Shown: positions 19,950 through 28,776 of the stretch, piece after piece
How positions within the stretch are numbered: the stretch's first letter is position 1
Layout of the letters: every line of letters begins with the position of its first letter
NCBI GenBank assembly: GCA_947258815.1
Contig: CAMYJW010000030.1
Span: 62,001-126,000, forward strand
From: an uncultured Sphingomonadaceae bacterium
GTDB taxonomy: Bacteria > Pseudomonadota > Alphaproteobacteria > Sphingomonadales > Sphingomonadaceae
Length of the DNA stretch: 64,000 nucleotides
Direction: 5' to 3'
Made by a program: the position numbers and the translations under genes
The notes under the pieces: generated by a model
What the model was told of the DNA's origin: nothing
The model's database searches: none
What the model saw: the letters and a program-made list of their open reading frames with translations, nothing else

Positions 19950-20192
19950 TCATCCACCGCCAACACGCGGCAACATGATAACTTCATGTGCATCGGCGAG
20001 CGATGTTGACCAGTCCGCCGTCACCACGCCATCGATAGCAAACGCAGCGCGCACCGTGGCCAGTTCGGCAAAGCCCGGCGCGATCCTGTCAATCTCTTCA
20101 ACCAGCGCAAACAGCGTTGCCGCGTCCAGATCAAGCCTGTCCCGCCCGTCGAACAGTTCCCTGTCAAACGGCGGCATCACCACAATGCGCAC
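19950..20192 (-). CDS. MoaD/ThiS-family small protein
   Basis: 80 aa ending in GGG, DAHEVIMLPRVGGG; adjacent to molybdoenzyme genes. Confidence 0.75.
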   Translation of the reverse strand: MRIVVMPPFDRELFDGRDRLDLDAATLFALVEEIDRIAPGFAELATVRAAFAIDGVVTADWSTSLADAHEVIMLPRVGGG

Positions 20193-20199
20193 GGTAGCG

Positions 20200-22470
20200 T
20201 TATGCCTTGGACTGCATCAGGCCATAGATGCGATCCGGCGTCAGCGGCAGATCGCGCATGGGCGACCCGGTCGCATTGCTGACCGCATGTGCGACAGTCG
20301 CCAGCGGAGGAACGATCGGAACCTCACCCACGCCTTTCACGCCATATGGATGCGCAGGATTGGGCTTTTCGATCATCACAGCGTCGATCATCGGCAGATC
20401 CGAAGCGACCGGCATGCGATAATCGAGGAACCCCGGATTATCGAGCTTGCCATCCTCGTTATAGAGATACGCTTCATTAAGCGCCCATCCAATGCCCTGA
20501 ACCGCACCGCCCTGCATCTGCCCTTCGACATAGCTGGGATGGATCGCGCGGCCAACATCCTGAAACGCGGTGTAGCGCCCGATGCTGGCATGCCCGGTTT
20601 CGGGATCAACATCCACGTCGCAGATATGAACGGCAAAGCCGGGCAGGAAATCGTTGGGGTTGACTGAAGATTCCGCCGAAATCGGGCCGCCGGTGCTGTC
20701 TGCCTTCGCAGCGATATTGCCGATCGAAAGCGTTTCGCCAGCCTTTTCCCCGCCCGTGCAGCGCGCTTCGCCATCGCTCCACGCAACGTCATCGACCGAA
20801 CAGCCCCACAGCTTGGCCGCACGCGCACGCATGATATCGATCACTGTCTGCGCTGCCTCGATCACGGCCTTGCCGGTGGCAAATGTCGTCCGGCTGCCGC
20901 CCGTCAGCATCGAATAACCAACCGAGCCGGTGTCAGCGATTGTCACGGTGACGTTATCGTAATCGATGCCCAGCGTTTCGGCCGCCATGATCGCCATTGA
21001 TGCGCGGCTTCCGCCGATATCGGGATTGCCTTCGATAACCATCACCGAACCATCTTCGCCGATCGCAACCGAAGCCGTTGATGGTCCGCCATAGTTCACC
21101 CAATAGGAGCAGGCGATCCCACGCCCCTGATTGGGGCCAAGCGACGCGGAATAGTGCGGATGCGCCTTTGCCGCTTCAAGACATTCCAGCAGCCCGATTT
21201 CGCCATAGGGCGTGCCGTGCATTGTCATGTCGCCGGGAACGACCGCGTTCTTTATGCGCATATCCAACGGATCGATGCCAAGCTTGGCCGCCAGATCGTT
21301 CAGCGCACTTTCCAGCGCAAAATTGACCTGTGGCGCACCGGGCGCGCGATAGGCGGCGTGCTTGGGCATGTTGCTGAGCACTTCCCAGCCCGTCACCCGG
21401 AAATTGGCGATCCGGTAGTGCCCGACCGAGGAAATCAGCCCCGCATGCGTTTCATTGCCCGGCGACGTTCCGGCGCTGTATCTGAACTCAACATCGGCAG
21501 CGACCAGTTTACCTTCGGCATCGGCGCCAAGGCTTACGTCAACCACGGCGCCGGGCGCGGGGCCGGACGCGCGGAACACATCGGCCCGATCCATGGTCAG
21601 CCGCACCGGACGCCCCGCCTTCTTGGAAAGCAACGCTGCAACCGGTTCAAGATAGATCGTGGTCTTGCCGCCAAAGCCGCCGCCAATCTCCAGCGGCATG
21701 ACCCGGACATGGCCCATTTCCACATTCAGGATCGTCGCGACCAGCGAGCGAACGTTGAACGCGCCCTGGCTTGAACACCAGACATCGAGCTTTCCATCGG
21801 CCTTCCACGTCACCACGCAGGCGTGCGGTTCGATATACCCCTGATGCACAGGTGGCATCGTATAGCGCGCGGTGACAGTGGCCGCCGCGCTCTTCAGGGC
21901 CGCTTCGGTATCGCCCTGGGTCTGCTGGATACGCATCGAAACGTTCGACGGTTTCTCGGGTTTCTCATCCAGCCCTTTCGTGAAATTGTCCTCATAAAGC
22001 AGCGGCGCATCCTCACGCATGGCATCGAGGATGCCGGTGACATGCGGAAGAACTTCATAGTCCACATCGATCAGGCCAAGCGCTTCCTGCGCAATCGCTT
22101 CGCTGGTCGCTGCAACGGCGGCAAGGGCGTGCCCTTCATACAGCACTTTGCCGACCGCCATGCAGTTACGCGCGAGATCCGCGATATTGCCCGCCGCTTC
22201 GCCCATCTGGACGACGGCATCTTCAAGGTTCGGGAAATCATCGCCCGTGACGATCGCTTTTACGCCGGGGAGCGCGGCGGCCTTCTTCGTATCGACAGAG
22301 CGGATACGCGCATGGGGATGCGGGCTGCGCAGAATTGCGCCCTGAAGCATATTCGCCGCTTTGTAGTCAGGGCCGAAAACCGCCTTTCCGGTGACTTTCT
22401 CAACCCCGTCAGGCCGCACCGGTCGAGTGCCGACAAGCCGGAAAGAATCTTTCTTTTCAGGAGCGTTCAT
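20200..22470 (-). CDS. Xanthine dehydrogenase-family molybdopterin-binding subunit
   Basis: GGGFGGKTTIYLEPVAALLSKKAGRPVRL and AYRAPGAPQVNFALESALNDLA motifs. Confidence 0.93.
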   Translation of the reverse strand: MNAPEKKDSFRLVGTRPVRPDGVEKVTGKAVFGPDYKAANMLQGAILRSPHPHARIRSVDTKKAAALPGVKAIVTGDDFPNLEDAVVQMGEAAGNIADLARNCMAVGKVLYEGHALAAVAATSEAIAQEALGLIDVDYEVLPHVTGILDAMREDAPLLYEDNFTKGLDEKPEKPSNVSMRIQQTQGDTEAALKSAAATVTARYTMPPVHQGYIEPHACVVTWKADGKLDVWCSSQGAFNVRSLVATILNVEMGHVRVMPLEIGGGFGGKTTIYLEPVAALLSKKAGRPVRLTMDRADVFRASGPAPGAVVDVSLGADAEGKLVAADVEFRYSAGTSPGNETHAGLISSVGHYRIANFRVTGWEVLSNMPKHAAYRAPGAPQVNFALESALNDLAAKLGIDPLDMRIKNAVVPGDMTMHGTPYGEIGLLECLEAAKAHPHYSASLGPNQGRGIACSYWVNYGGPSTASVAIGEDGSVMVIEGNPDIGGSRASMAIMAAETLGIDYDNVTVTIADTGSVGYSMLTGGSRTTFATGKAVIEAAQTVIDIMRARAAKLWGCSVDDVAWSDGEARCTGGEKAGETLSIGNIAAKADSTGGPISAESSVNPNDFLPGFAVHICDVDVDPETGHASIGRYTAFQDVGRAIHPSYVEGQMQGGAVQGIGWALNEAYLYNEDGKLDNPGFLDYRMPVASDLPMIDAVMIEKPNPAHPYGVKGVGEVPIVPPLATVAHAVSNATGSPMRDLPLTPDRIYGLMQSKA

Positions 22471-22955
22471 GCGGGAGTCCTTTCCTGCCGGAGTTCAGCC
22501 GCGGCATCCATCACCGCGCGAATGATCTTGTCATAGCCTGTGCAGCGACACAGATTGCCCGCCAGCCAGTAACGCACTTCGGTTTCGGTCGGATCGGGAT
22601 TGCGATCGAGCAGAGCCTTTGCCGCGACGATAAAGCCCGGCGTGCAAAATCCACATTGCAAGGCTGCGTGATCAAGGAACGTGCGCTGCACCGGATGCAA
22701 TTCGCTTCCTTCGGCAACACCTTCGATCGTGCCGATCACCCGGCCCTGCGCTTCCGCCGCCATCACCAGGCAGGAGCAGACCATTTCGCCATCCAGCATG
22801 ATGGTGCATGCTCCGCAATCGCCAGAGCCGCAGCCTTCCTTTGTGCCTGTCATATCCAGTTCGTCACGCAGGACATCAAGCAGCGTCTCGCCCGGCCCGC
22901 ACAGAAACTCTCGTTCATCACCGTTGACGCTGGTGGTTACGTGAAGCTTGCTCAT
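22467..22955 (-). CDS. (2Fe-2S)-binding subunit of the xanthine dehydrogenase-family enzyme
   Basis: GTKEGCGSGDCGACTIMLDG and CGFCTPGFIV...NLCRCTGYDKI. Confidence 0.95.
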   Translation of the reverse strand: MSKLHVTTSVNGDEREFLCGPGETLLDVLRDELDMTGTKEGCGSGDCGACTIMLDGEMVCSCLVMAAEAQGRVIGTIEGVAEGSELHPVQRTFLDHAALQCGFCTPGFIVAAKALLDRNPDPTETEVRYWLAGNLCRCTGYDKIIRAVMDAAAELRQERTPA

Positions 22956-23821
22956 GCTGTTCCCCCTGCCCGTTCACGGGCGATCATCACGGTGCGTTTC
23001 GCCAGCACTCCGGCCATGGCGATGCGGTATTCAATTGTACCGCGTTTATCGTCAATCGGCTTGCAGGCATTACGAACCGCCTGCGCCATCGCTTCCATCG
23101 CGGCATCGTCAAAGCCTGAACCTTCAAGCGCCTTGCCAGCGTCTTCCACCAGAACGACGGTCGGCGCGGCGGCGCCAATCGCAATCCGGGCCGAAGTGCA
23201 GACACCCTCGGCATCAACCGTGATGTTGGCCCCTGCACCGACAACGGCGATATCCATTTCAGTGCGCGGAATTGACCGCAGATATGCATCCGATCCGCCC
23301 GCGCTGCGTTTGGGCAGTTTGATCGCGGTTACCATCTCGCCCGCCTGAAGCGATGTTTTGCTGGGCGCGACGGGAATGGCCTCAACCGGCACCTCACGTT
23401 CGCCTGACGGGCCTGCGATCAGGCAGGTGGCTCCCGCAGCGACAAGCGCCGGAACGCTGTCTGCCGCAGGCGATGCATTACACAAGTTGCCGGCCATCGT
23501 GGCGCGGTTGCGAACCTGCACCGAACCGATAAGATTGGCCGCTTCGACAACCCCCGGCCATGCTGCAACGAGTGCCGCATCTTCCTTGAGCGCGGTGCAT
23601 GGCGTCGCCGCACCGATGACGAAACCATCGCCATCGCTGCGAATACCGTTCAGCCCGGCGATCCGCTTGATGTCGACAATCGCACCGGCCTCGCTTCTGC
23701 CTGACTGCATCTGAACAATCAGATCAGTGCCCCCGGACAATGGACGAGCCGAAGGATCGCCTGCCAGCAGGGCAACAGCCTGTTCAATTGTCTCAGGTGT
23801 GTGAAACGCACTCAGCGCCAT
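22952..23821 (-). CDS. FAD-binding subunit of the xanthine dehydrogenase-family enzyme
   Basis: ARPLSGGTDLIVQM and VRNRATMAGNLCNASPAADSVPALVA; ATGA overlap with the downstream subunit. Confidence 0.94.
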   Translation of the reverse strand: MALSAFHTPETIEQAVALLAGDPSARPLSGGTDLIVQMQSGRSEAGAIVDIKRIAGLNGIRSDGDGFVIGAATPCTALKEDAALVAAWPGVVEAANLIGSVQVRNRATMAGNLCNASPAADSVPALVAAGATCLIAGPSGEREVPVEAIPVAPSKTSLQAGEMVTAIKLPKRSAGGSDAYLRSIPRTEMDIAVVGAGANITVDAEGVCTSARIAIGAAAPTVVLVEDAGKALEGSGFDDAAMEAMAQAVRNACKPIDDKRGTIEYRIAMAGVLAKRTVMIARERAGGTA

Positions 23822-23996
23822 TCAGTCCTCCAAAATCATTTGTCGAAGGACGCTCCACTTTCTGATGAGATTCGTCAAGCGCTCTTGGCCTTCATGCCGC
23901 AACATGTTGCGCGGCGCACAGCAATCAGAGACACGGTTGGAGAAGGGGGTGGAGACGGGGTTGCGCCAACAATACCGATTCTGCGATGAGCAAACG

Positions 23997-24719
23997 ATGG
24001 CAATACCGCGCCTCATTCACCAGACCGCGCCGGATTTCGATAGCCTTCCATATCCGGTCCGGGCCAGCATTGACCGGATGCGGAACGCAAATCCCGGATG
24101 GGAATATCGATTCTACAACGATGCCGCACAGCGCGCTTTCCTGAACGATCATCTGGAACCAGAGATCGCTTCGCTGCTGGACCGGGTGAACCCACGATAT
24201 GGCGTCGTGCTGGCGGATCTGTTCAAATACCTCATCATCCAGCTTGAAGGCGGCGTATATCTCGACATCAAAAGCACGGCGACAGTGCCGTTCGATGAAG
24301 TGCTGCTGGCAGACGACAGTTTCCTGATCTCGCAGTGGCGCAACAGGCTGTTCCAGCCCTACTCCCTCTGGGGCAAGGCACGCGAACTGAAACACATCCG
24401 GGGCGGCGAGTTCCAGCAGTGGTTCATCGTCGCGGAACCCGGTCATCCGTTCCTGAAGCAAGTCGTCGCGAACGTGGGGCGCAACATGGCGTGCTATTCC
24501 CCCGCGCGCAACGGCGCGGGCAAACGGGCGATTCTGCGCCTCTCCGGCCCGGTGTGCTTCACTTTGGCGATAGAACCGATGCTGAAACTTTACCCGCACC
24601 GGCGCGTGGACATCGAGGATCTCGGCTTCCGGTATTCGCTATACCCTAGCAAATACGCGCACATGCGCGAGCCGGATCATTACGCGCGCTTCAGGGAACC
24701 GGTGATGACCTCTGACTGA
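23997..24719 (+). CDS. Glycosyltransferase family 32-like (OCH1-type sugar transferase)
   Basis: IPRLIHQTAPDFDSLP...DLFKYLIIQLEGGVYLDIKS (DXD region). Confidence 0.85.
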   Translation: MAIPRLIHQTAPDFDSLPYPVRASIDRMRNANPGWEYRFYNDAAQRAFLNDHLEPEIASLLDRVNPRYGVVLADLFKYLIIQLEGGVYLDIKSTATVPFDEVLLADDSFLISQWRNRLFQPYSLWGKARELKHIRGGEFQQWFIVAEPGHPFLKQVVANVGRNMACYSPARNGAGKRAILRLSGPVCFTLAIEPMLKLYPHRRVDIEDLGFRYSLYPSKYAHMREPDHYARFREPVMTSD

Positions 24720-24776
24720 AGGGCTTGCCGAACGCCCGATAAAATCACCGACAGCGCGATTCCCCATTGCGCGCGG

Positions 24777-27299
24777 TCAGTAAACGCCGCCCTGCTCTTC
24801 AGCAAAATCCCCGGCTTCAGCCGCGTTCGAATCCGCGGTCTGGACTTGCGACGCGCGGTTTCGTCCGGCCCTTATCTGGGCAATCAGTTCATCGCGCTTG
24901 CGGGAAAAATCATCCGCTTTTGTCCAGCGGCGCGGTTCCGTATCGGCTTTGAACGCTTCCCAGATCACCGTTGCTTTGGGATCCTTGCCCGGCTCCGCAC
25001 CCATCACCTGTTTGCCCGACGTCCGATCAATCCGAACCATGCGGATTCCGGCGGGTGCAACGAACGGCTCCTGGCTCCAGCGGCTTTTGGTCTCTTCAAC
25101 CAGTCGCTTGAACATCGGTGCGGCAAGGCTTCCTCCCTGCGCATATCCGCCCATGTTGCGCGGCTTGTCAAAACCAAGATACATTCCGGCCACGTATTTC
25201 TGCGATCCGCCGACGAACCAGACATCGGTCGGCCCGGTGGTCGTTCCCGTCTTGCCGAACAGCGGGATGTCCAGCCCTCGCAAATTGGTCGCGGTGCCGC
25301 GCAGGATCACGCCGGTCAGCATGTGCATGGTCTGGAACGCGGTGCCGGGGTCCATCACCTGTTTGCCGCGCGGCGCGATACGCGGCATCGGCTTGCCGTC
25401 CCATTCCTTCATGTTGCAGCCCAGACAACGACGCGTATCGGACTTCCAGATAACCTTACCCTTGCGATCCTGGATAAAATCGATGAGCGAAGGCGTGGAT
25501 TGAATCCCCGCATTGGCAAGCGCGGAATAGGCGTTGACCATCCGCAGCACCGTCGTCTCACCCGCGCCCAGCGAGAAAGCCAGATAGGGCTTGTATTCGC
25601 CGATACCCACGGTCTTTATCATCTTGACCACACGATCCATGCCCGCATCGTTGGCGATGCGCACCGTCATCAGGTTTCGTGACTGTTCCAGCCCCCAACG
25701 CAGCGTGTGGTTGCCGCTGCCGCCGCCGCCGCCATAGTTGCTAAAGCATTTCTGGCCCAGCGCGGCGCTCTGATACACGCAAAAACGCCCGTCCAGCACT
25801 TGCGATGCCGGTGTCAGCCCTGCTTCAAGGCCAGTCGCATAGACGAACGGCTTGATCGTCGATCCGGGCTGGCGCACAGCCTGCGTCGCCCGGTTGAACG
25901 ACCCCAGCCCGGCATCAAAGCCACCCTGCATGGCAATTACGCGCCCCGTTGAGGGCTGTTGCACGACCAGACCGCCCGAAACTTCGGGGATTGTCCTGAC
26001 CGCATAGCCACCGCCTGAAGGCGCCGCCGCGACAATATTGCCCACCTTCGCCGCGCCCGGCACATTGCTGAGACTTGCGGTTTCGCCATCCGAAAAGCCG
26101 ATGCGGCCATTGCTTCCCGACCGATCCAGAATAACGCCGACCCGCCAGTTGTCATGGTTTATAGACCGGTTGAGCATAATCAGCTGCGACTGCCATTTAT
26201 CTGGATCGAGCTTGAGGTGCGCAATCGGTCCGCGCCAGCCCTTGCCGCGGTGATATCGCAGCATACCCGATCGCAAGGCGGTCTGGGCCGCGTCCTGCAT
26301 ATCGGTGTCCAGCGACGTGCGAACCCACAGCCCGCCGGAATAGACGCTGTTCGGGCCATCATCGGCATTCTCGCCGTGGCGCGCGATCAGCCTGCGCCGC
26401 ACTTCCTCCACAAAATAGCCGACTTCGGACCGGAACGTCGCCTTGCGGCGGGGAATCAGACCAAGCGGCCTCGCCTTTGCCCCATCGACATCGGCACGTT
26501 TCGCCCAGCCATTGTCGACCATCTGTTCGAGCACATAGTTGCGGCGATCCAGCGCGGCTTGTGCGTGTTTGGCCCGGCTGTAGCGTTCGGGGGCTTTTGG
26601 AAGGATCGCAAGGAACGCCGCTTCATGCAGGTCCAGATCGCCGACATCCTTGTCAAAATAAGCCCGCGCCGCCGCCTGAACACCGAAACTTTGCCGTCCA
26701 AGCGGAATTTCATTGAGATACAGTTCCAGAATCTGCGGCTTTTCCAGCACCCCCTCGACACGACCGGCAAGGATCATTTCCTTGAGCTTGCGGGTAATCG
26801 AATACTCGTCACCAATCAGGACGTTCTTCGCGACCTGTTGCGTGATCGTTGAACCACCTTTGGCCCGCTCGCCCGATCCCAGCTTTGACACATAATCGAA
26901 TACCGCTCCGGCAAGGCCGGTCACGTCAACGCCGCCATGGGTCCAGAATGTCTTGTCCTCGGCAGAAAGAAACGCGTTGATCAGGGTTTCCGGGAAATCC
27001 TCAAAACCCAGCTGAACACGACGCTCGCGCGCATAACTGTAGACGATTTCACCATCCATCCCGCGCACCATCGTCGGCAGCGGCGGCTGATAGTCCAGCA
27101 ACTTTTCCGCTGAAGGCAGATCGCGGGTCAGAAAATACCAGAAAACCAGAAACGCCAGAAGCGCGCCAGCGACCGCGATCACCAGCCAACGAAACCATTT
27201 CTCGGTTTGCCAGGCGTTGCGCACCCAGGCCAACGGCCCGGAGTCGCGGCGAATCTTGTAGCGGGAGTTTTCAGCTTCAGGAGGAGCAGAGTCATTCAT
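24777..27299 (-). CDS. mrcA: Penicillin-binding protein 1A family bifunctional enzyme
   Basis: GT51 motifs AEDKTFWTHGGVD, GGSTITQQVAKN and transpeptidase RQPGSTIKPFVYATGLE, GKTGTTTGPTDVWFVG. Confidence 0.93.
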   Translation of the reverse strand: MNDSAPPEAENSRYKIRRDSGPLAWVRNAWQTEKWFRWLVIAVAGALLAFLVFWYFLTRDLPSAEKLLDYQPPLPTMVRGMDGEIVYSYARERRVQLGFEDFPETLINAFLSAEDKTFWTHGGVDVTGLAGAVFDYVSKLGSGERAKGGSTITQQVAKNVLIGDEYSITRKLKEMILAGRVEGVLEKPQILELYLNEIPLGRQSFGVQAAARAYFDKDVGDLDLHEAAFLAILPKAPERYSRAKHAQAALDRRNYVLEQMVDNGWAKRADVDGAKARPLGLIPRRKATFRSEVGYFVEEVRRRLIARHGENADDGPNSVYSGGLWVRTSLDTDMQDAAQTALRSGMLRYHRGKGWRGPIAHLKLDPDKWQSQLIMLNRSINHDNWRVGVILDRSGSNGRIGFSDGETASLSNVPGAAKVGNIVAAAPSGGGYAVRTIPEVSGGLVVQQPSTGRVIAMQGGFDAGLGSFNRATQAVRQPGSTIKPFVYATGLEAGLTPASQVLDGRFCVYQSAALGQKCFSNYGGGGGSGNHTLRWGLEQSRNLMTVRIANDAGMDRVVKMIKTVGIGEYKPYLAFSLGAGETTVLRMVNAYSALANAGIQSTPSLIDFIQDRKGKVIWKSDTRRCLGCNMKEWDGKPMPRIAPRGKQVMDPGTAFQTMHMLTGVILRGTATNLRGLDIPLFGKTGTTTGPTDVWFVGGSQKYVAGMYLGFDKPRNMGGYAQGGSLAAPMFKRLVEETKSRWSQEPFVAPAGIRMVRIDRTSGKQVMGAEPGKDPKATVIWEAFKADTEPRRWTKADDFSRKRDELIAQIRAGRNRASQVQTADSNAAEAGDFAEEQGGVY

Positions 27300-27362
27300 C
27301 GCGTTTGCCCTCTAGCATGACGGGTTCCCGAAGTGCCAGCGCATTGGTTTCAGCCTTGATCC

Positions 27363-28313
27363 TCATGCGCCAGCCTGCCGCGCGAAGAACACGCGGATTG
27401 CCTGCGACGCGGCCTGCGCGATCGCTTCGCGCCCTTCTTCCGACGCCAGAAAAGCCGCATCGCCGCGGTTTGAGATATAGCCGGTTTCAAACAGTACCGA
27501 AGGCACATCGGGCGATTTAAGCACGGCGAACGCAGCGGATTGCACACGATCGGTATGCAGCCGCGTCTTTCCACGCAGTTCGCGCAGGATCAGTTGTGCC
27601 AATTCAACCGAACCGGCCTGTGCCTCGCTTTGCGACAGGTCCAGAAGTATCGTGCTGACAACATCGGTTTCCGATGAGAGCTGCACACCATTGACCACGT
27701 CGGACTGATTTTCCCGCTTCGCGATCCGCGCGGCTGTCTGGCTCGATCCCTTGTCGGACAGGACATAAACGCTTGCTCCGCTCGCGTCCTTGCTCTCGGC
27801 GCTGTCGGCGTGGATCGATACGAACAGGTCCGCCTTCAGCCGCCGGGCAATGTTCGATCGCTCTGCAAGCATCAGATAGCGGTCTTCATCGCGGGTCAGC
27901 GCCACGCGCACGCCTCCCGCATCGAGCAGCCTTGCCCGGATCGCCCGCGCGATGCGCAGCGTTACGCCCTTCTCGCTGATCGCGCCGGTTCCGGCACCAG
28001 GATCATGGCCACCATGGCCGGGATCAAGCACGACAAGCGGGCGGCTGGCATCGGGCGGGCCCTGAATTTCCGGCAATCCGATTTCACCGTCGGCCTGCGG
28101 GAGATCAATATGCAGAACGTAATCATAGCCCGAACCGGGCAATCCGAACGTCCGGTCGAGCGCGAACAGCGCAGCGGCGATCGTAACCGGGATGGCCAGA
28201 ACCAGCGCAAGTAGCAAATGACGCGACATGCCGCGCTGACTAAGCATAGCTGCATGATGTCGCAATGGCCTTTGGGGCGGCTTCCCACCGCAAATCGCCA
28301 ATTCAGCGCACAA
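27363..28313 (-). CDS. N-acetylmuramoyl-L-alanine amidase (start may be near 28247)
   Basis: PLVVLDPGHGGHDPGAGT...FVSIHADSAES...SVLFETGYISNRGDA. Confidence 0.92.
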   Translation of the reverse strand: MCAELAICGGKPPQRPLRHHAAMLSQRGMSRHLLLALVLAIPVTIAAALFALDRTFGLPGSGYDYVLHIDLPQADGEIGLPEIQGPPDASRPLVVLDPGHGGHDPGAGTGAISEKGVTLRIARAIRARLLDAGGVRVALTRDEDRYLMLAERSNIARRLKADLFVSIHADSAESKDASGASVYVLSDKGSSQTAARIAKRENQSDVVNGVQLSSETDVVSTILLDLSQSEAQAGSVELAQLILRELRGKTRLHTDRVQSAAFAVLKSPDVPSVLFETGYISNRGDAAFLASEEGREAIAQAASQAIRVFFARQAGA

Positions 28314-28459
28314 AATGCATGTGTGTAATAAACTTGCCGTGCAAACCCATGAATGCTAATCGAATTTCCAACGGGGACGTAAGGTCCCGGTCAGGTCGCG
28401 TTGGTCACATGTAAATGGGCCAGAAAGCACCCGATTGGAGACGTATCCTCCCGTTTGTC

Positions 28460-28486
28460 TGTTTCGGAGGATTTTCTCCCGAAACA
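28460..28486 (+). promoter_or_regulatory. Stem-loop TGTTTCGGAG-GATTTT-CTCCCGAAACA in the long upstream region of RNase E
   Basis: 10-bp stem with a single bulge and a U-rich loop, about 290 nt upstream of the rne start. Confidence 0.5.
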
Positions 28487-28776
28487 CAACAGGTTGACGC
28501 GAGCTATGAGAAGCCATTTGCCGTCTGGACAGCCTATCGCCAACAAGGCGCGGGCAGTGATGACGACTATTCCTGCGTGTTCGGAATCGCCACGCATTCT
28601 CACGTTCGCAGACACAGTTACGACCGGTGAGGCGCAAGCCCGCCGCGTTCGCATCCATCAAACCGCCAGCAGCCGGAGCGGCATTGCCGCTTTGCCGGGC
28701 CTGCAAGGCATTCTGAAACATCAACGCGCCTGCCTGACGGCCAGGTCCCTCACGCAGAGCGCATGGAGATTAAACA

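Noticed and set aside
20200-22470. Aerobic CO dehydrogenase large subunit (CoxL form I)
   Set aside because: The expected AYxCSFR active-site loop is absent; the sequence has AYRAPG instead.
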